A stretch of DNA of 64,000 nucleotides from JAYFNU01 sp964622315 (GCA_964622315.1 CAZUOY010000001.1:22887-86886), one strand, 5' to 3'. Shown: positions 16,892 through 25,574, counted from the first letter of the stretch. The notes: generated by a model from the sequence alone, not told the origin. Program-made: numbers and translations.

Positions 16892-16903
16892 GAACAAATG
16901 TTC
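16892..16903. promoter_or_regulatory. LexA (SOS) box of dinB
   Basis: GAAC-AAAT-GTTC matches the Gram-positive LexA/DinR core GAAC-R-N-R-Y-GTTC exactly. It lies 9 bases downstream of the dinB -10 box and 18 bases before the chosen start codon, the position at which LexA would block transcription. DNA damage should therefore induce dinB. Confidence 0.85.
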
Positions 16904-16912
16904 TATAAGAAT

Positions 16913-16941
16913 ATTTTACGCTAATTTCTGATTAATGTCAA
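16913..16941 (-). promoter_or_regulatory. Promoter of dinB
   Basis: On the minus strand, perfect TTGACA (16936-16941), a 17-base spacer, and TAAAAT (16913-16918). Transcription would start within or at the edge of the LexA box. Confidence 0.8.
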
Positions 16942-16949
16942 TAAGGATA

Positions 16950-16978
16950 AAGACAATCGGTAACGCTTATGGTAAAAT
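16950..16978 (+). promoter_or_regulatory. Probable promoter of the ZIP transporter gene
   Basis: Extended -10 TGG-TAAAAT (16970-16978) with a weak -35 (AAGACA) 17 bases upstream. It runs back-to-back with the dinB promoter. No metal-regulator site is recognisable. Confidence 0.45.
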
Positions 16979-17015
16979 GAACATATAAAGAGAAAGCGAG
17001 GGCAAATTTCAGGAA

Positions 17016-17807
17016 ATGAGTGAAGCGGTATTGGAAACTATTATGGGGCTTGCAATTCCACTTTTGGGTACGGTGCTGGGCTCGGGGATGGTGTTCGTTT
17101 TAAAAAAAGATATAAAGCCGGAAGTTGAAAAGCTTTTGTTGGGCTTTGCGGCGGGAATAATGACGGCGGCGTCTGTTTGGTCACTGCTTATACCCGCTAT
17201 TGAGCAAGCGGCGGCGCTCGGTCAGACCGAGTGGGTTCCCGCGCTTGTCGGTTTTCTCGCGGGCATAGGTTTTCTTCTGGTGCTGGATATAATTATACCA
17301 CACCTTCACGTTACCTCTAATGTTCCCGAAGGCTCAAGGTCGCGGCTCAGCCGTTCGGCAATGCTCGTGTTCGCCGTTACCCTTCATAACATTCCCGAGG
17401 GCATGGCGGTGGGTGTTATATTCGCGAGCGTTCTTTCGGGCGAAACGCATATAACTATGGCGTCTGCCTTTGTTTTGGCAATCGGAATCGCCATACAGAA
17501 TTTACCCGAGGGCGCGGTGATATCTTTGCCGCTTGTAGGAAACGGTGCTTCAAAGAAAAAGGCATTCGCATATGGCGCTATGTCAGGTGTCGTCGAGCCG
17601 ATAAGCGCGGCGCTTACTATCCTTGTAACAAGCCTTATTGTGCCCGTTTTGCCCTACATACTCGCTTTTGCCGCGGGTGCTATGATATATGTCGTTTTCG
17701 AGGAGCTTGTTCCGGATTCACATCAAGGCGAGCACAGTAATATGGGCACTATAGGTGTTGCGGCGGGTTTCGCCCTGATGATGGTGCTGGACGTAGCACT
17801 CGGTTAA
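17016..17807 (+). CDS. ZIP family metal transporter
   Basis: Eight-helix divalent-metal importer of 263 residues (zinc, iron or manganese). The metal-binding signatures of helices IV and V are present: HNIPEG at 124-129 and QNLPEG at 161-166. The second has Gln in place of the usual His, which may alter metal preference. A short cytoplasmic loop (PHLHVTSNVPEGSRSR, about 95-110) carries two His. It is followed 21 bases later by a small membrane protein gene and probably shares its transcript. Confidence 0.88.
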   Translation: MSEAVLETIMGLAIPLLGTVLGSGMVFVLKKDIKPEVEKLLLGFAAGIMTAASVWSLLIPAIEQAAALGQTEWVPALVGFLAGIGFLLVLDIIIPHLHVTSNVPEGSRSRLSRSAMLVFAVTLHNIPEGMAVGVIFASVLSGETHITMASAFVLAIGIAIQNLPEGAVISLPLVGNGASKKKAFAYGAMSGVVEPISAALTILVTSLIVPVLPYILAFAAGAMIYVVFEELVPDSHQGEHSNMGTIGVAAGFALMMVLDVALG

Positions 17808-17828
17808 TAAATATAGAGGAATTGTGAA

Positions 17829-18151
17829 ATGAAAATTCTATTTAAAAGCGTGGCAGTTTCCGCAGTCATTACAGCGTTTATGACACTCATTAATTATTTT
17901 ACCGCTAAGTTTTCTCGGTGTCCGTTCTTTTCGGTGGCTATGCATGGCGGTGAGGTTACAAGCTGGGTCGGCGTAGGGATAATTAAAACGAAGTACTATC
18001 CGCTTTCTGCGGGGGATGAACCCAGCACCGAGAGAATAGTTTTTTCTCTNNNNNNNNNNTTGTCGCCTTCGTTCTTATTGCGGTGGTTGCGGCACTTGTA
18101 ATGTATGTTTTTTCAAAGCGTAAGAAAAAACAGTTAAACGCTGATAAATGA
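17829..18151 (+). CDS. Small membrane protein, interrupted by an assembly gap
   Basis: The first 73 codons (MKILFKSVAVSAVITAFM...) run into a 10-base N block at 18050. After the block, a different frame continues as VAFVLIAVVAALVMYVFSK and a basic tail KRKKKQLNADK with a stop at 18149-18151. Because N blocks of 10 are usually of arbitrary length, the frame change is best explained by the gap, and both halves are one protein of roughly 107 residues. It would have an N-terminal helix, an external domain and a C-terminal helix with a lysine-rich cytoplasmic end. Function unknown. Confidence 0.6.
18050..18059. other. Scaffold gap (10 N)
   Basis: Run of ten N inside the small membrane protein gene; the true length is unknown. 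Confidence 0.95.
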
Positions 18152-18174
18152 AATAACAGAATTTCCACAAAATC

Positions 18175-18205
18175 AAAACCGTGCGCATTTGCGTGCGGTT
18201 TTGTT
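18175..18205 (+). terminator. Terminator after the ZIP unit
   Basis: AAAACCGTGCGC and GCGTGCGGTTTT arms around ATTT, with an imperfect middle, then TTTT. Confidence 0.65.
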
Positions 18206-18268
18206 ATGCTCCCTAACTAAACAGAATAAATCTGCAAATACTACTGAAAAGAGTGTTAAGGAGCAAGG

Positions 18269-19693
18269 ATGGATAAAAGAGAACGCAGATATGACACCGA
18301 GGTACAAAGACTTAAAGGAGAGGTATTAAGAAGAATAGCGGAGTATGCGTTCAGCGAAACTCTGGAGGAGGAAGCCGAAAAAATACCGCGCGAGTTGATT
18401 TCCGGGCGCACGGCGACCATGCGCTGTTGTGTATATAAGGAACGCGCAATACTTCACGAGCGGGTAAGACTTGCGAAAAGAGGGGACAAGGGTCATGTAA
18501 TTAACGTAATTGATATTGCCTGCGACGACTGCCCGGTGGGTGGCTTTGAGGTGACCGATTCCTGTCGTGGGTGCATCGCCCACCGCTGTGCCGCGGCGTG
18601 TCCGAAGGATTGCATCTCCTTCGATTCAAGTCTTCGCGCACACATAGACAAGGCGCTTTGTATAGATTGCGGACGTTGCGCCGCCGCTTGTCCCTACGAC
18701 TCAATATCTAATCGCCGCCGCCCTTGTCAGACCGCCTGTAAGGTGGGCGCTATCTCCGTTTCCCGTGGCGAGGGCAGAGAAGCTGTTATAAACAGAAAGC
18801 TTTGCGTCTCCTGCGGTCAATGCGTTTATCGTTGTCCCTTTGGCGCTATAACCGATTCCTCAGAAATAGTAACCGCCGTAAAACTGTTAAAGAACGGCGG
18901 AGAAAACTACAGACTATACGCTGTTATTGCGCCGACCGTTTCGAGCCAGTTCACCTACGCAAAGCTTACGCAGGTGGTAACGGGACTTCATGAGCTTGGC
19001 TTCTGCGAGGTTGTGGAAGCGGCGCTCGGCGCCGATATGACGGCGCTTGCGGAAGCAGGTGAACTATATGAGAAGGGATTTCTGATAAGCTCCTGTTGTC
19101 CCGCTTTCGTCGAGCTTGTTGAAAAGCACAGCCCCGCGTTGGCAGATAAAATATCCTCTGTTCTTTCACCAATGGCTGTGGTTTCAAAACGAATTAAGGA
19201 GAAGGACAAAAGCGCGAAAATAGTTTTTATCGGACCTTGCACCGCAAAGAAGCTTGAAAGAAGGCTTCCCGCCGTCAGCCCTTACGTAGACTGCGTTATT
19301 ACCTTCGAGGAGCTTCAGGCACTTTTCGACGCACGAGAAATTGAGCTGTCCTCCCTTTCGGAAACAAAGCTCGACAACGCCTCCTTCTTCGGGCGGGTGT
19401 TTGCGCGTTGCGGTGGTCTTGCCGAGGCGGTAAGCGAAGCGCTTAAGGAGCAGGAAAAAACCGATTTTGAGCTGCGTGCGCTCTCCTGCGACGGGCTTTT
19501 TGAATGTAAAGCGGCGCTGCTTCGTGCTGAAAAGGGAATGCTGCCGTACAATTTTATTGAGGGTATGGCGTGCGAGGGTGGCTGTATAGGCGGCGCAGGC
19601 TGCTTAAAGCACGAGTCCCATGCGCGCCGAACCGTTGAGGAGTATGGAAGAAGCTCGGATAAAACCATTACTGAGGCGGCGAGCGGGATATAA
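18269..19693 (+). CDS. Monomeric [FeFe] hydrogenase, group B-like
   Basis: 474 residues. Cys-rich N-terminal half (residues about 85-190) with several [4Fe-4S] ligand sets, including CIDCGRCAAACP (131-142) and CVSCGQCVYRCP (179-190). The H-cluster half has the three signature loops in variant form: SSCCPAF (274-280), GPCTAKKLE (322-330) and EGMACEGGCIGGAGC (431-445). The four H-cluster Cys are 277, 324, 435 and 439. These loops differ from classic group A enzymes (TSCCPxW, MPCxxKK, GCxxGGG) and match the B1/B3-type family of Clostridia. It should catalyse or sense H2; the role of group B enzymes is not well established. No hydE, hydF or hydG maturase gene is in the window. Start is ATG 18269 after AAGGAGCAAGG. 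Confidence 0.85.
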   Translation: MDKRERRYDTEVQRLKGEVLRRIAEYAFSETLEEEAEKIPRELISGRTATMRCCVYKERAILHERVRLAKRGDKGHVINVIDIACDDCPVGGFEVTDSCRGCIAHRCAAACPKDCISFDSSLRAHIDKALCIDCGRCAAACPYDSISNRRRPCQTACKVGAISVSRGEGREAVINRKLCVSCGQCVYRCPFGAITDSSEIVTAVKLLKNGGENYRLYAVIAPTVSSQFTYAKLTQVVTGLHELGFCEVVEAALGADMTALAEAGELYEKGFLISSCCPAFVELVEKHSPALADKISSVLSPMAVVSKRIKEKDKSAKIVFIGPCTAKKLERRLPAVSPYVDCVITFEELQALFDAREIELSSLSETKLDNASFFGRVFARCGGLAEAVSEALKEQEKTDFELRALSCDGLFECKAALLRAEKGMLPYNFIEGMACEGGCIGGAGCLKHESHARRTVEEYGRSSDKTITEAASGI

Positions 19694-19694
19694 A

Positions 19695-19720
19695 AAAGAC
19701 GGCGTTTAACGCCGTCTTTA
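19695..19720. terminator. Bidirectional terminator, hydrogenase / Gld-like operon
   Basis: AAAGACGGCGTT and AACGCCGTCTTT arms, 12 bp, with T-runs on both strands between convergent genes. Confidence 0.8.
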
Positions 19721-19723
19721 ATG

Positions 19724-20695
19724 TTATGCGCTTTTTAGTAAGCTGACGATTTCCTTAGCGCTGTTGCAGTTCGTCGTGCAAAGACAATGGCTTTCGCCGC
19801 AAGCCACAATCATCTTTGTCTCGTCATCCGGTTTTATCTCACAGAAGGTTAGCGTGAAGCTTTCTTCGCCGTCCGCCGTGTTCACCGTGACCTCAAGTTT
19901 TGCGTAAGGCTCAGGGTAAAGCGTGGCGGCTGAAGCGTCGGGTAGATACTCTAAACATCCGTCGAGCGTTAGGTTCGAAAGGTCGTAAGCGGCGGTTTCT
20001 ACGTTTTCAAAAAGCGGTTCGACAGAAACGCCATTCTTCTCACAAAGCCATTCGTAAGCCGTACCGTTCTCCGCCGTCTGTGTAAGTGCGGTTTTTGTGT
20101 AAGCATATTCGTCGCTTCCGATAGTCAGTTTAATTGCTTTAACATCGGCTTGGGCAAACACAGGCGGTTTCTCGCAGTCCACCAACGAGAGTATGTCGGT
20201 CGGCAGAGCGTCAATCAACGCACAGGTTACTACGAAAATCCGCTCATCTCCGCTTACAGAAAGATAAAAGTTGCCGCTTTCGGTAGTATCTCCAAAGGTT
20301 AGCGAACGCGTGATACCGTCAAGGTCCTTAACCGAAATTACCGCTGAGGGGGAGGTTAACCCGTACTCCGAAGGTGCGCCGTGCTCGTCAAGAATACGCA
20401 CCGCTTGAAGGCTTGAAACACCGGTGCTGATAAGCTCAAGCGTAGACTGGTTAATGGGATAACCGACATATTCGTTGCAGCTCCATAAACCGTCGTTCTT
20501 TGAGAAGCTGAGCTTAAGGTCGCCAAGCGAGTATTCAAGCGAGGATATCTCGCCCGTGGAGATTACAGAGTTATGCTCAATCTTCTTCGCTGTCTTATTT
20601 GATTCAGAACGCGACATTAGCGCCTTTGTTCCAATAAAAGCGACGAGAAGCAGGGTGAAGACAAAAAACAGTATAATAAGCGGGTTCTTCTTCAT
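19724..20695 (-). CDS. DUF4340 membrane-anchored protein
   Basis: 323 residues from ATG 20695; a longer frame upstream overlaps the previous gene, and AAGGAGCG fits this ATG. One N-terminal membrane helix (about 5-25) is followed by an external, beta-rich domain with the DUF4340 pattern (LWSCNEYVGYPINQSTLELISTGVSSLQAVRILDE, then SEYGLTSPSAVISV). Four late Cys residues (CGESHCLCTTNC) cluster near the C-terminus. DUF4340 genes usually accompany GldF/GldG-like ABC components, as here. It is the last gene of the four-gene unit. Molecular role unknown. Confidence 0.78.
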   Translation of the reverse strand: MKKNPLIILFFVFTLLLVAFIGTKALMSRSESNKTAKKIEHNSVISTGEISSLEYSLGDLKLSFSKNDGLWSCNEYVGYPINQSTLELISTGVSSLQAVRILDEHGAPSEYGLTSPSAVISVKDLDGITRSLTFGDTTESGNFYLSVSGDERIFVVTCALIDALPTDILSLVDCEKPPVFAQADVKAIKLTIGSDEYAYTKTALTQTAENGTAYEWLCEKNGVSVEPLFENVETAAYDLSNLTLDGCLEYLPDASAATLYPEPYAKLEVTVNTADGEESFTLTFCEIKPDDETKMIVACGESHCLCTTNCNSAKEIVSLLKSA

Positions 20696-20706
20696 AGACA
20701 CGCTCC

Positions 20707-22116
20707 TTACGCCTTGCGGCGGCGGTTCCAGATAACGAAGCCGCTGACTAACAACGCGACGGGAATGATGAAAACGAAAAGCGCGCGCCATAGTCCGCCG
20801 CCGGCTACTGCGTTGTTTGTGACCTGAAGGCTCTTTGTCGGAATGGAGATGTTCTCTATTTCGGGCATAACCGAGGTCACAGCGTTTATGAACAAATCTG
20901 TGTTTACGAGACTTGGGAAGCTTGAGATAATGCTTTCCTCAACAAGGCTTTGCGAGGAAAAAGCAATAAGCTTAACCTCTTTGCTGTCAAGAGATTCCTT
21001 TGCCGTTACGCCGAGCACATACTGTCCTTCAATCTGTTCTGTTTCGGTTACGGCTTGACCGTGTTCAGAGGTGGTAAGCACGGTGTCCTGTGTTATAGTT
21101 TCGCGAGCGGGCGCCGTGAGAACAAAGCCGCGAGACTCGATTAGTAACACAAGGTCGTCTTCCGCAAGGGTACTCGTTATCTCGTCGGTCTTAAGAACCG
21201 GGAAGATATAGTAATAGGAGCTTTGGTAGTACCGCTCAAGGTCGGCTATATATCCGTTGGCAAAGGTAATTCCGTATTCTGCGAGAAACGCCTCAAAGTT
21301 AGGAAGCGCCGTTGTTTCGTAAGAGGCAAGGAACATTATGTTTCCGCCGGACTGCATATATGCAGACAGCATAGCCTTTTCTGCTTCTGAAATATCAGCG
21401 GTAGGTCCGAGAATAATCAGTAACGAACAGTCGCTCGGAATAGCGCCGTCAAGAAGAAGGTTAACGCTGCCGATTTCAATACTCAACTGGCTTAGGCGTT
21501 TGGTAACGGTTTCGCCGAGGGTGCTTTCACCGTGACCGCTTGCAAGATATATCTTCGCGTTGCTGTCGTTCGTTACATAATTAATGGCGCTGGTAAGCTG
21601 ACCCTCTCCGTCAAACTCGGTTTCGACTACCTGCTGTGCGGAGTAGTACGCCTCCATATCAATAAGCACGATATCAGCAAACATTACGTTTTTGCTCTTG
21701 CCTGTTGCCTCGTCTTCAACAAGAATGGTGTTACTTATTCCGCCCGCCGCCTTAAACTCAGAGGGTTCTGAAACGGGGTCAATATAATCAACGCTGATTA
21801 AGCTTGACGCCTCCGCGTACTGCTTGACAAGCTTGTCAATGCGCGGGTCAATGGCGGCAGCTTCGGCAACCACCGTAAGCTTAACTTTGTCCTGAAGCTT
21901 TGACAGAAACTCCTTTGTTGTGTTGCCGATTGTGTAGACCTTAGTGCTGCTGAGGTCTATTTGTTTTACACTGTCGGGAAGAAGCCCGATAAGCAGAGCC
22001 AGCACGATTGCGATAGCAATGACAACAGCTGAGAGGCCCAGACTGTAGTTTCCGCGCTTATAGGTTGTGGCGCTGAACATTGAGTTTACGTTATCTTTAT
22101 CTATAATCTTTTTCAT
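20707..22116 (-). CDS. GldG-like ABC transporter auxiliary protein
   Basis: 469 residues. Membrane helix at about 27-47, a large external domain, and a second helix near the C-terminus (about 445-463) with a basic end RRRKA. Segments such as LYLASGHGEST-like (IYLASGHGESTLG) and LLIILGPTADISEAEKAMLSAYMQSGGNIMFL are typical of the ABC-type 'gliding motility-associated' GldG family domain. It belongs to the ATPase-permease operon and presumably works on the outer face with the permease. In Firmicutes these systems are not linked to gliding; function unknown. Confidence 0.82.
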   Translation of the reverse strand: MKKIIDKDNVNSMFSATTYKRGNYSLGLSAVVIAIAIVLALLIGLLPDSVKQIDLSSTKVYTIGNTTKEFLSKLQDKVKLTVVAEAAAIDPRIDKLVKQYAEASSLISVDYIDPVSEPSEFKAAGGISNTILVEDEATGKSKNVMFADIVLIDMEAYYSAQQVVETEFDGEGQLTSAINYVTNDSNAKIYLASGHGESTLGETVTKRLSQLSIEIGSVNLLLDGAIPSDCSLLIILGPTADISEAEKAMLSAYMQSGGNIMFLASYETTALPNFEAFLAEYGITFANGYIADLERYYQSSYYYIFPVLKTDEITSTLAEDDLVLLIESRGFVLTAPARETITQDTVLTTSEHGQAVTETEQIEGQYVLGVTAKESLDSKEVKLIAFSSQSLVEESIISSFPSLVNTDLFINAVTSVMPEIENISIPTKSLQVTNNAVAGGGLWRALFVFIIPVALLVSGFVIWNRRRKA

Positions 22117-22130
22117 CGTTAACGCCCCCC

Positions 22131-22997
22131 TTAGTTCCAGCGGCGCTTTTGAATAGTCTGCGCCGTCAGGAAAAGCATCACCGCCGTAGCGATAAGAATT
22201 TTGACAATACCGCCGAGGTCAAATAGACGGTTAACAGCAAAGTTGTCGAACACCGCCGTGACGGAAAAGCCGGAAAGATAGGTGGAAAGAAGACCGCCAA
22301 AGGATTTGCTGTTGGTGAAATAAAGAATAAGCACCAAAAGTGCGCCTGCGAGCCAAATGCCCACAGCGGCGAGCCAGTTCTTTGTTATTGCGTAATAGAC
22401 AACGCAAAGCACCGCGATAATAACTAACAGAGTCAGCACCGTTCCGGACGCAGAGGTAGGAAGCAATGAAACAATGCCCTCCCAAATATACAGCACGAAA
22501 AGCGCCGCTATTGTGCAAACCGCCGATATTACCTGGCTTTCGGTGAGCGAGGAGACAAACATACCCACAGAGATAAAGAAACAGCCGATTACAAAGTAAG
22601 CGAAGATTGAGGAATAGTCCACGGCAAGAAAGCATTCGCCCAAGGATTTAATAATGAGCGGGCAAAGGCAGAGGATAACCATTACAAGGAAAAGCACAAG
22701 GCACATAGCGAGAAATTTTCCTATTACGATGTCGCTCAGCTTAAGCGGTGTGGTCAGCAGTATCTGGTCGGTCTTCTGCTTGCGCTCCTCAGAGAAGCTT
22801 CGCATTGTTAGCAGCGGCACAACAATAAGCAGAATGAAGGTTGTTGACTGAAGCGACGCGGCAAAGGACGGATAGCCGTAGTTTATGTTGTAGGCAATAA
22901 AGTAGATTCCAACTATCGCTATAAGCACCGCGGAAAAAATCTGCGCGGTCATATTATACCAAAGAGAGTTAAACTCGCGTTTTAATACAGCAATCAT
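22131..22997 (-). CDS. ABC-2 type permease (GldF-like)
   Basis: 288-residue permease with six hydrophobic segments. The beginning MIAVLKREFNSLWYN and the segment SFSEERKQKTDQILLTTPLKLSDIVIGKFLA are the conserved coupling region of GldF/NosY-like permeases. It overlaps the end of the ATPase gene by four bases and is followed by the GldG-like gene, forming the usual Gld-type exporter order. Confidence 0.87.
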   Translation of the reverse strand: MIAVLKREFNSLWYNMTAQIFSAVLIAIVGIYFIAYNINYGYPSFAASLQSTTFILLIVVPLLTMRSFSEERKQKTDQILLTTPLKLSDIVIGKFLAMCLVLFLVMVILCLCPLIIKSLGECFLAVDYSSIFAYFVIGCFFISVGMFVSSLTESQVISAVCTIAALFVLYIWEGIVSLLPTSASGTVLTLLVIIAVLCVVYYAITKNWLAAVGIWLAGALLVLILYFTNSKSFGGLLSTYLSGFSVTAVFDNFAVNRLFDLGGIVKILIATAVMLFLTAQTIQKRRWN

Positions 22998-23941
22998 TCT
23001 TCCGCCTCCCCGCTCTCGTCAGACGTGAGGTTAAGGAAGACTTCCTCAAGCGACGCCGTAGAGCGTGTCATTGAAATTATCGCGGTCTTCTTTTCCGCGA
23101 AAGCGAAAAAGAGGTCATCGCGTATATCCTTCGTGCCGTCGGACATAACAGAAAACTCGGTAGTACCCTTTGGAGAATCATCATTGTAGCGAGCTTTAAG
23201 CCCAAGCGGCTTCAGCACCGCTTCAACGTCGCTTTTCTTTCCGCGAACGGTAAGCGAAAGCGCCGCGCCGCCGTGAAGCATCTCCTCAAGCCTTTCGGGA
23301 GTGTCACAGGCGACAAGCTTTCCGTTCGAGATAATCATAACCTTATCGCATACAGAACTCACCTCAGAAAGTATGTGAGAGCTCAATATTACGGTGTGCT
23401 TTTTGCCCAAGCTCTTTATAAGCTCGCGTATCTCGATAATCTGTTTGGGGTCAAGACCGACCGTCGGCTCGTCGAGAATAATTATCGGCGGCATTCCGAG
23501 AACAGCCTGCGCAAGTCCTACCCTTTGGCGATAGCCCTTGGAGAGGTTTTTAAGAAGTCGAGAGCGCACCTCCTCGATACCTGCCGTGGCAACAGCGGCT
23601 TCTATCTCATCGCGAATTTTTTCCTTTTCAATACCCTTTATGTGCGCCACAAAATCAAGATACTCGTCGGCAGTCATATCCTGATAAAGCGGCGGAAGCT
23701 CCGGAAGATAGCCTATCTGCCGCTTTGCCTCAAGCGGGTCGGTTACTATGCTCTTTCCGTTAATGAGCACGTCTCCCCTCGTCGCGCCTATATAACCGCA
23801 CATAATGTTCATTGTGGTGGTTTTTCCGGCTCCGTTCGGTCCGAGAAAACCATAGATTTGTCCGTCTTCAACCGTAAAGGACAAATCCGAGACGGCAACG
23901 TGTTCGCCGTACCTTTTTTCAAGATTCTTTACCTCTATCAA
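22994..23941 (-). CDS. ABC transporter ATP-binding protein (GldA-like)
   Basis: 315 residues. Walker A GPNGAGKTTT, Q-loop GYLPELPPLYQDM, signature LSKGYRQRVG, Walker B IIILDEPTVGL, switch ILSSHIL. The C-terminal 90 residues form the extra domain common in GldA/CcmA-type ATPases. The start codon is TTG at 23941, with AGGAGGG eight bases upstream; no ATG is available nearby. First gene of the operon ATPase - permease - GldG-like - DUF4340. Confidence 0.9.
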   Translation of the reverse strand: MIEVKNLEKRYGEHVAVSDLSFTVEDGQIYGFLGPNGAGKTTTMNIMCGYIGATRGDVLINGKSIVTDPLEAKRQIGYLPELPPLYQDMTADEYLDFVAHIKGIEKEKIRDEIEAAVATAGIEEVRSRLLKNLSKGYRQRVGLAQAVLGMPPIIILDEPTVGLDPKQIIEIRELIKSLGKKHTVILSSHILSEVSSVCDKVMIISNGKLVACDTPERLEEMLHGGAALSLTVRGKKSDVEAVLKPLGLKARYNDDSPKGTTEFSVMSDGTKDIRDDLFFAFAEKKTAIISMTRSTASLEEVFLNLTSDESGEAEE

Positions 23942-24154
23942 AGGTTATCCCTCCTATTATCATAATCACTTGAATATATTAAATGCCTTATCTTAAATTA
24001 AGCTTAAAAATGCGCTCAGACGTATATTTTACACTATTGAATAAAGAAAAGAAAGGAAAAATTGGGGATAGTTACGATTTTTTCATAAACCCATTTATTA
24101 TATAGAAAAAATGTGTATAATAAATAAAAATATTAATATAAAGAGGGAATGAAA

Positions 24155-24922
24155 ATGCTTGAGTTTTTAGGAATTTACTATTTGTGCGGCATTAATAGAA
24201 AGAACTGTCTCGCTCGCGGACGGAAGCCTACCGGCTACATAGTTTTAACCGTAGTGCTCTTTTTTGTTATGGAAATCATCGGCGGCTTTTTGGGTTTGTT
24301 TATTTCGGAAGCGGCTTTTTACATCTTTGCCCTTCTCTTTGCCGCGTTAGGCGGATTGATTTCTTGGCTTATCTGCAGCAACCTTTCTTTTGGAACCTAC
24401 GTAGACCCGAAGACTGCCTTCGTTCAGCAGGTTGTCGCTAACTCCGATAAGCTGAACGTTCCCGCGAGTTTAATGATTGTCAGAGACAAAAGCATGGTTG
24501 GCTGCGCGGTCAGCTACAACGTTAAGCTTAACGGCGAGCCTATAGGACAAATAGCAAACGGCATGATACTGAACGCCTCGACCAACCTTCGTTCAAATAT
24601 AATCTCGCTTTATGACCCCACAACAGATGCTGACACAACGCAGATGATGTTTATGGTTAACGACGGCAGTAACGGTGAAATACACCTTAAAACGGGTCAA
24701 TTCCTTCCCAAAAGCTGCCGCGGAGTCTTTTTTGACAACCAGATGGAGAAGCCTGTTTACAACCCCGCGCTCGCAACAGCGGCGCAATCGGCTCAAAAGC
24801 CCGTACAACAGAACAGCGCGGCTGTCCCAGCAAGCAAGGAAGCAGAGTTAACCTGCCCTCACTGCAGCGCAAAGCTTCCCGCGGGCTCCCTTTTCTGCAC
24901 CTTCTGCGGAAAGAAAATCTAA
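24155..24922 (+). CDS. Membrane protein with C-terminal zinc ribbon
   Basis: 255 residues. Two closely spaced hydrophobic segments (about 25-50 and 53-75) are followed by a soluble domain of about 120 residues that I do not recognise, a Gln/Ala/Pro-rich linker (about 205-230), and a zinc ribbon CPHCSAKLPAGSLFCTFCGKK at the very C-terminus. Of two possible starts six bases apart, ATG 24155 is better placed behind AGAGGG than ATG 24149. Similar 'zinc-ribbon plus membrane' proteins are common in Clostridia with no known function. Confidence 0.75.
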   Translation: MLEFLGIYYLCGINRKNCLARGRKPTGYIVLTVVLFFVMEIIGGFLGLFISEAAFYIFALLFAALGGLISWLICSNLSFGTYVDPKTAFVQQVVANSDKLNVPASLMIVRDKSMVGCAVSYNVKLNGEPIGQIANGMILNASTNLRSNIISLYDPTTDADTTQMMFMVNDGSNGEIHLKTGQFLPKSCRGVFFDNQMEKPVYNPALATAAQSAQKPVQQNSAAVPASKEAELTCPHCSAKLPAGSLFCTFCGKKI

Positions 24923-24940
24923 CTAAATTCTCTTGACATA

Positions 24941-24979
24941 CAGCACGCCCTCGACGCTTTGCCGTGGGCGTGTTGTTTT
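24941..24979 (+). terminator. Terminator after the zinc-ribbon gene
   Basis: CAGCACGCCC and GGGCGTGTTG arms (one G-U pair) around a 15-base loop, then TTTTATTTTG. Confidence 0.65.
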
Positions 24980-25082
24980 ATTTTGCTTGTAAAGAGGACT
25001 GTATAAGGCTATACTGAATTAGCGTCTCAAGTCGAGGCGATTCAAGCTAAACAAAAAAAGCGAAACAATCGGAGAAAAAGAA

Positions 25083-25550
25083 ATGGTGAGAGTAATGTTC
25101 GTCTGTCACGGCAATATCTGCCGAAGTCCAATGGCAGAATTTATATTTAAAGATATGGTCAAAAAGCGCGGGCTTTCTGACGAGTACATTATTGCCTCCT
25201 CAGCGACAAGCACCGAGGAGATAGGAAACGGTATGCATCACGGAACCCGTCGAAAGCTTACGCAGATGAATATTCCGTTCAAAGAGCGCTGTGCAGTACA
25301 GTTATCGCGAGAAGATTATGACAAATATGACCTGATTATTGCTATGGACAGTATGAACCTTCGTTGGATAGAGCGTATTATCGGCTCGGACTCGAAAAGA
25401 AAGATATTTCGGCTTATGGATTTCACCGATGTCCCTCGCGATGTCGCAGACCCATGGTACACAGGGGACTTCGACGCAACCTACAAGGACCTAAACGAAG
25501 GCTGCGCGGAACTTCTGCGAGAGACGGAAAAGTTAAGGCGGCGGGCATAA
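25083..25550 (+). CDS. Low-molecular-weight protein tyrosine phosphatase
   Basis: 155-residue cytoplasmic phosphatase. The P-loop CHGNICRS begins at Cys8 (C-X5-R with Arg14), and the general acid Asp123 lies in DPWYTGDF. The family acts on phosphotyrosine or phosphoarginine proteins. No cognate kinase or capsule genes are adjacent, so the partner is unknown. The stop codon sits inside the loop of its own terminator. Confidence 0.9.
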   Translation: MVRVMFVCHGNICRSPMAEFIFKDMVKKRGLSDEYIIASSATSTEEIGNGMHHGTRRKLTQMNIPFKERCAVQLSREDYDKYDLIIAMDSMNLRWIERIIGSDSKRKIFRLMDFTDVPRDVADPWYTGDFDATYKDLNEGCAELLRETEKLRRRA

Positions 25551-25566
25551 GCCCGCCGCATTTTTC
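25538..25566 (+). terminator. Terminator overlapping the phosphatase stop codon
   Basis: GCGGCGGGC - ATAA - GCCCGCCGC, a perfect 9-bp stem whose loop holds the TAA stop, followed by ATTTTTC. Confidence 0.8.
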
Positions 25567-25574
25567 GCCTTTAT

